In this document: positions 6,329 to 6,824 of the stretch, piece by piece
Layout: the number at the start of each line of letters is the position of its first letter
How positions within the stretch are numbered: position 1 is the stretch's first letter
Source: JAIPAH01 sp964345255
Lineage (GTDB): Bacteria; Bacteroidota; Bacteroidia; Bacteroidales; JAIPAH01
Direction: 5' to 3'
Assembly (NCBI GenBank): GCA_964345255.1
Contig: CAYFQK010000186.1
Coordinates: 1-6,824, forward strand
Length of the DNA: 6,824 nt
Made by a program: the position numbers and the translations under genes
The notes under the pieces: generated by a model
Told to the model about the DNA's origin: nothing
The model's database searches: none
What the model saw: only the letters and a program-made list of their open reading frames with translations

Positions 6329-6824
6329 AAATAACTATGAAATTTTTTAGCGTAATTTTTTTATTCGTATTATTTCCGGGTCTTTTATCAGCTCAGAATG
6401 AAAGCAAGTATGACGTAACCATTAGCGGTTTTATATCTACAGAGAGTATTTTTGATACCCGGCAAACGGTATCGGCCCGGGAGGGAGACGTGCTGCTCTT
6501 TCCTTCTCCCGTTGATAAAGACGCCAATGGGGCTGATTTAAACGGGCAATCGAGCTTTAACATGTTTGCCATCCACAGTCGCTTGCGAACCAGCGTTGCA
6601 GGTCCGGACATGTTTGGAGCCCAATCGAGTGCATTGGTGGAAACCGATTTTGTAGGGAATTCTGAATCGGTGATGAGTATGATGCGGTTGCGCCATGCCA
6701 TTTTAAAGCTGGAGTGGGATAAAACATCGATTATGGTTGGTCAATACTGGCACCCGATGTTTGTAGCAAGCTGCTACCCGGAGGTGGCCGGGTGGGGCGG
6801 CGGAGCTCCTTTTGCGATACTTTC
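6325..6824 (+). CDS. Secreted, probably outer-membrane porin-like beta-barrel protein (5' part only)
   Basis: The first 166 codons are in the window and the frame is open to its end. The start is ATG 6325, which shares ATGA with the dehydrogenase stop, or ATG 6337 in the same frame (Met5). The protein begins with a signal peptide: Lys2/Lys6, a hydrophobic core FFSVIFLFVLFPGLL, and a probable cleavage near LLSAQ/N (residues 21-25). The mature part has alternating polar and hydrophobic stretches typical of transmembrane beta-strands (YDVTISGFISTESIFD, SALVETDFVG, HAILKLEWDKTSIMVGQYW) and the block FDTRQTVSAREGDVLLFP at 43-60. It resembles DcaP-like or other Gram-negative porins, but this is recognition by style; no family is certain. 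Co-translation with the permease and dehydrogenase suggests it admits the same hydroxyacid through the outer membrane (inference). Codon use looks like its neighbours. Confidence 0.75.
   Translation, partial: MKITMKFFSVIFLFVLFPGLLSAQNESKYDVTISGFISTESIFDTRQTVSAREGDVLLFPSPVDKDANGADLNGQSSFNMFAIHSRLRTSVAGPDMFGAQSSALVETDFVGNSESVMSMMRLRHAILKLEWDKTSIMVGQYWHPMFVASCYPEVAGWGGGAPFAIL

Overview
The window is a short, one-strand stretch that reads as a lactate (2-hydroxyacid) utilisation locus with its own regulator. The organism is most likely a Bacteroidota or Balneolota/Rhodothermota-type Gram-negative bacterium. Reasons: there are no recognisable Shine-Dalgarno sequences before the genes, leaders are A/T-rich and base composition is moderate. 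A predicted outer-membrane beta-barrel protein has a signal peptide ending in Ser-Ala-Gln, common in that group. This placement is an inference from style, not from a marker gene.

Layout, all on the + strand: (1) bases 1-67 may hold the last ~21 codons of an upstream gene that cannot be identified. (2) 108-1547 encodes a complete NtrC-class response regulator (REC, sigma-54 AAA+ and Fis-type HTH domains) starting at GTG. (3) 1548-1782 is a 235-bp intergenic region with three copies of TGATCCATTT, one inside a perfect dyad, then an AT-rich stretch, then a candidate -24/-12 (sigma-54) promoter ending about 27 bp before the next gene. (4) 1783-3438 encodes a full-length lactate permease of the LctP/LldP family. 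(5) 3443-6328, only 4 bp further on, encodes a 961-residue FAD/iron-sulfur D-2-hydroxyacid dehydrogenase of the Dld-II/YdiJ type. (6) 6325-6824 is the 5' part of a gene for a secreted, probably outer-membrane porin-like protein whose ATG overlaps the dehydrogenase stop codon; it runs off the window.

Working model: the porin-like protein passes a small hydroxyacid through the outer membrane, the permease carries it across the inner membrane, and the FAD/Fe-S enzyme oxidises it (D-lactate to pyruvate is the best guess) and passes electrons to the respiratory chain. The 4-bp gap and the ATGA overlap indicate one operon with translational coupling. The regulator gene, the repeated dyad sites and the -24/-12 candidate together suggest direct sigma-54-dependent induction of the operon by the adjacent regulator. 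The catalytic gene families are well known. What may be less described is this control circuit, the coupling of an outer-membrane protein to the permease-dehydrogenase pair, and a perfect 20-bp palindrome inside the 3' end of the dehydrogenase gene. I see no CRISPR, RNA gene, intact mobile element or novel defence system.
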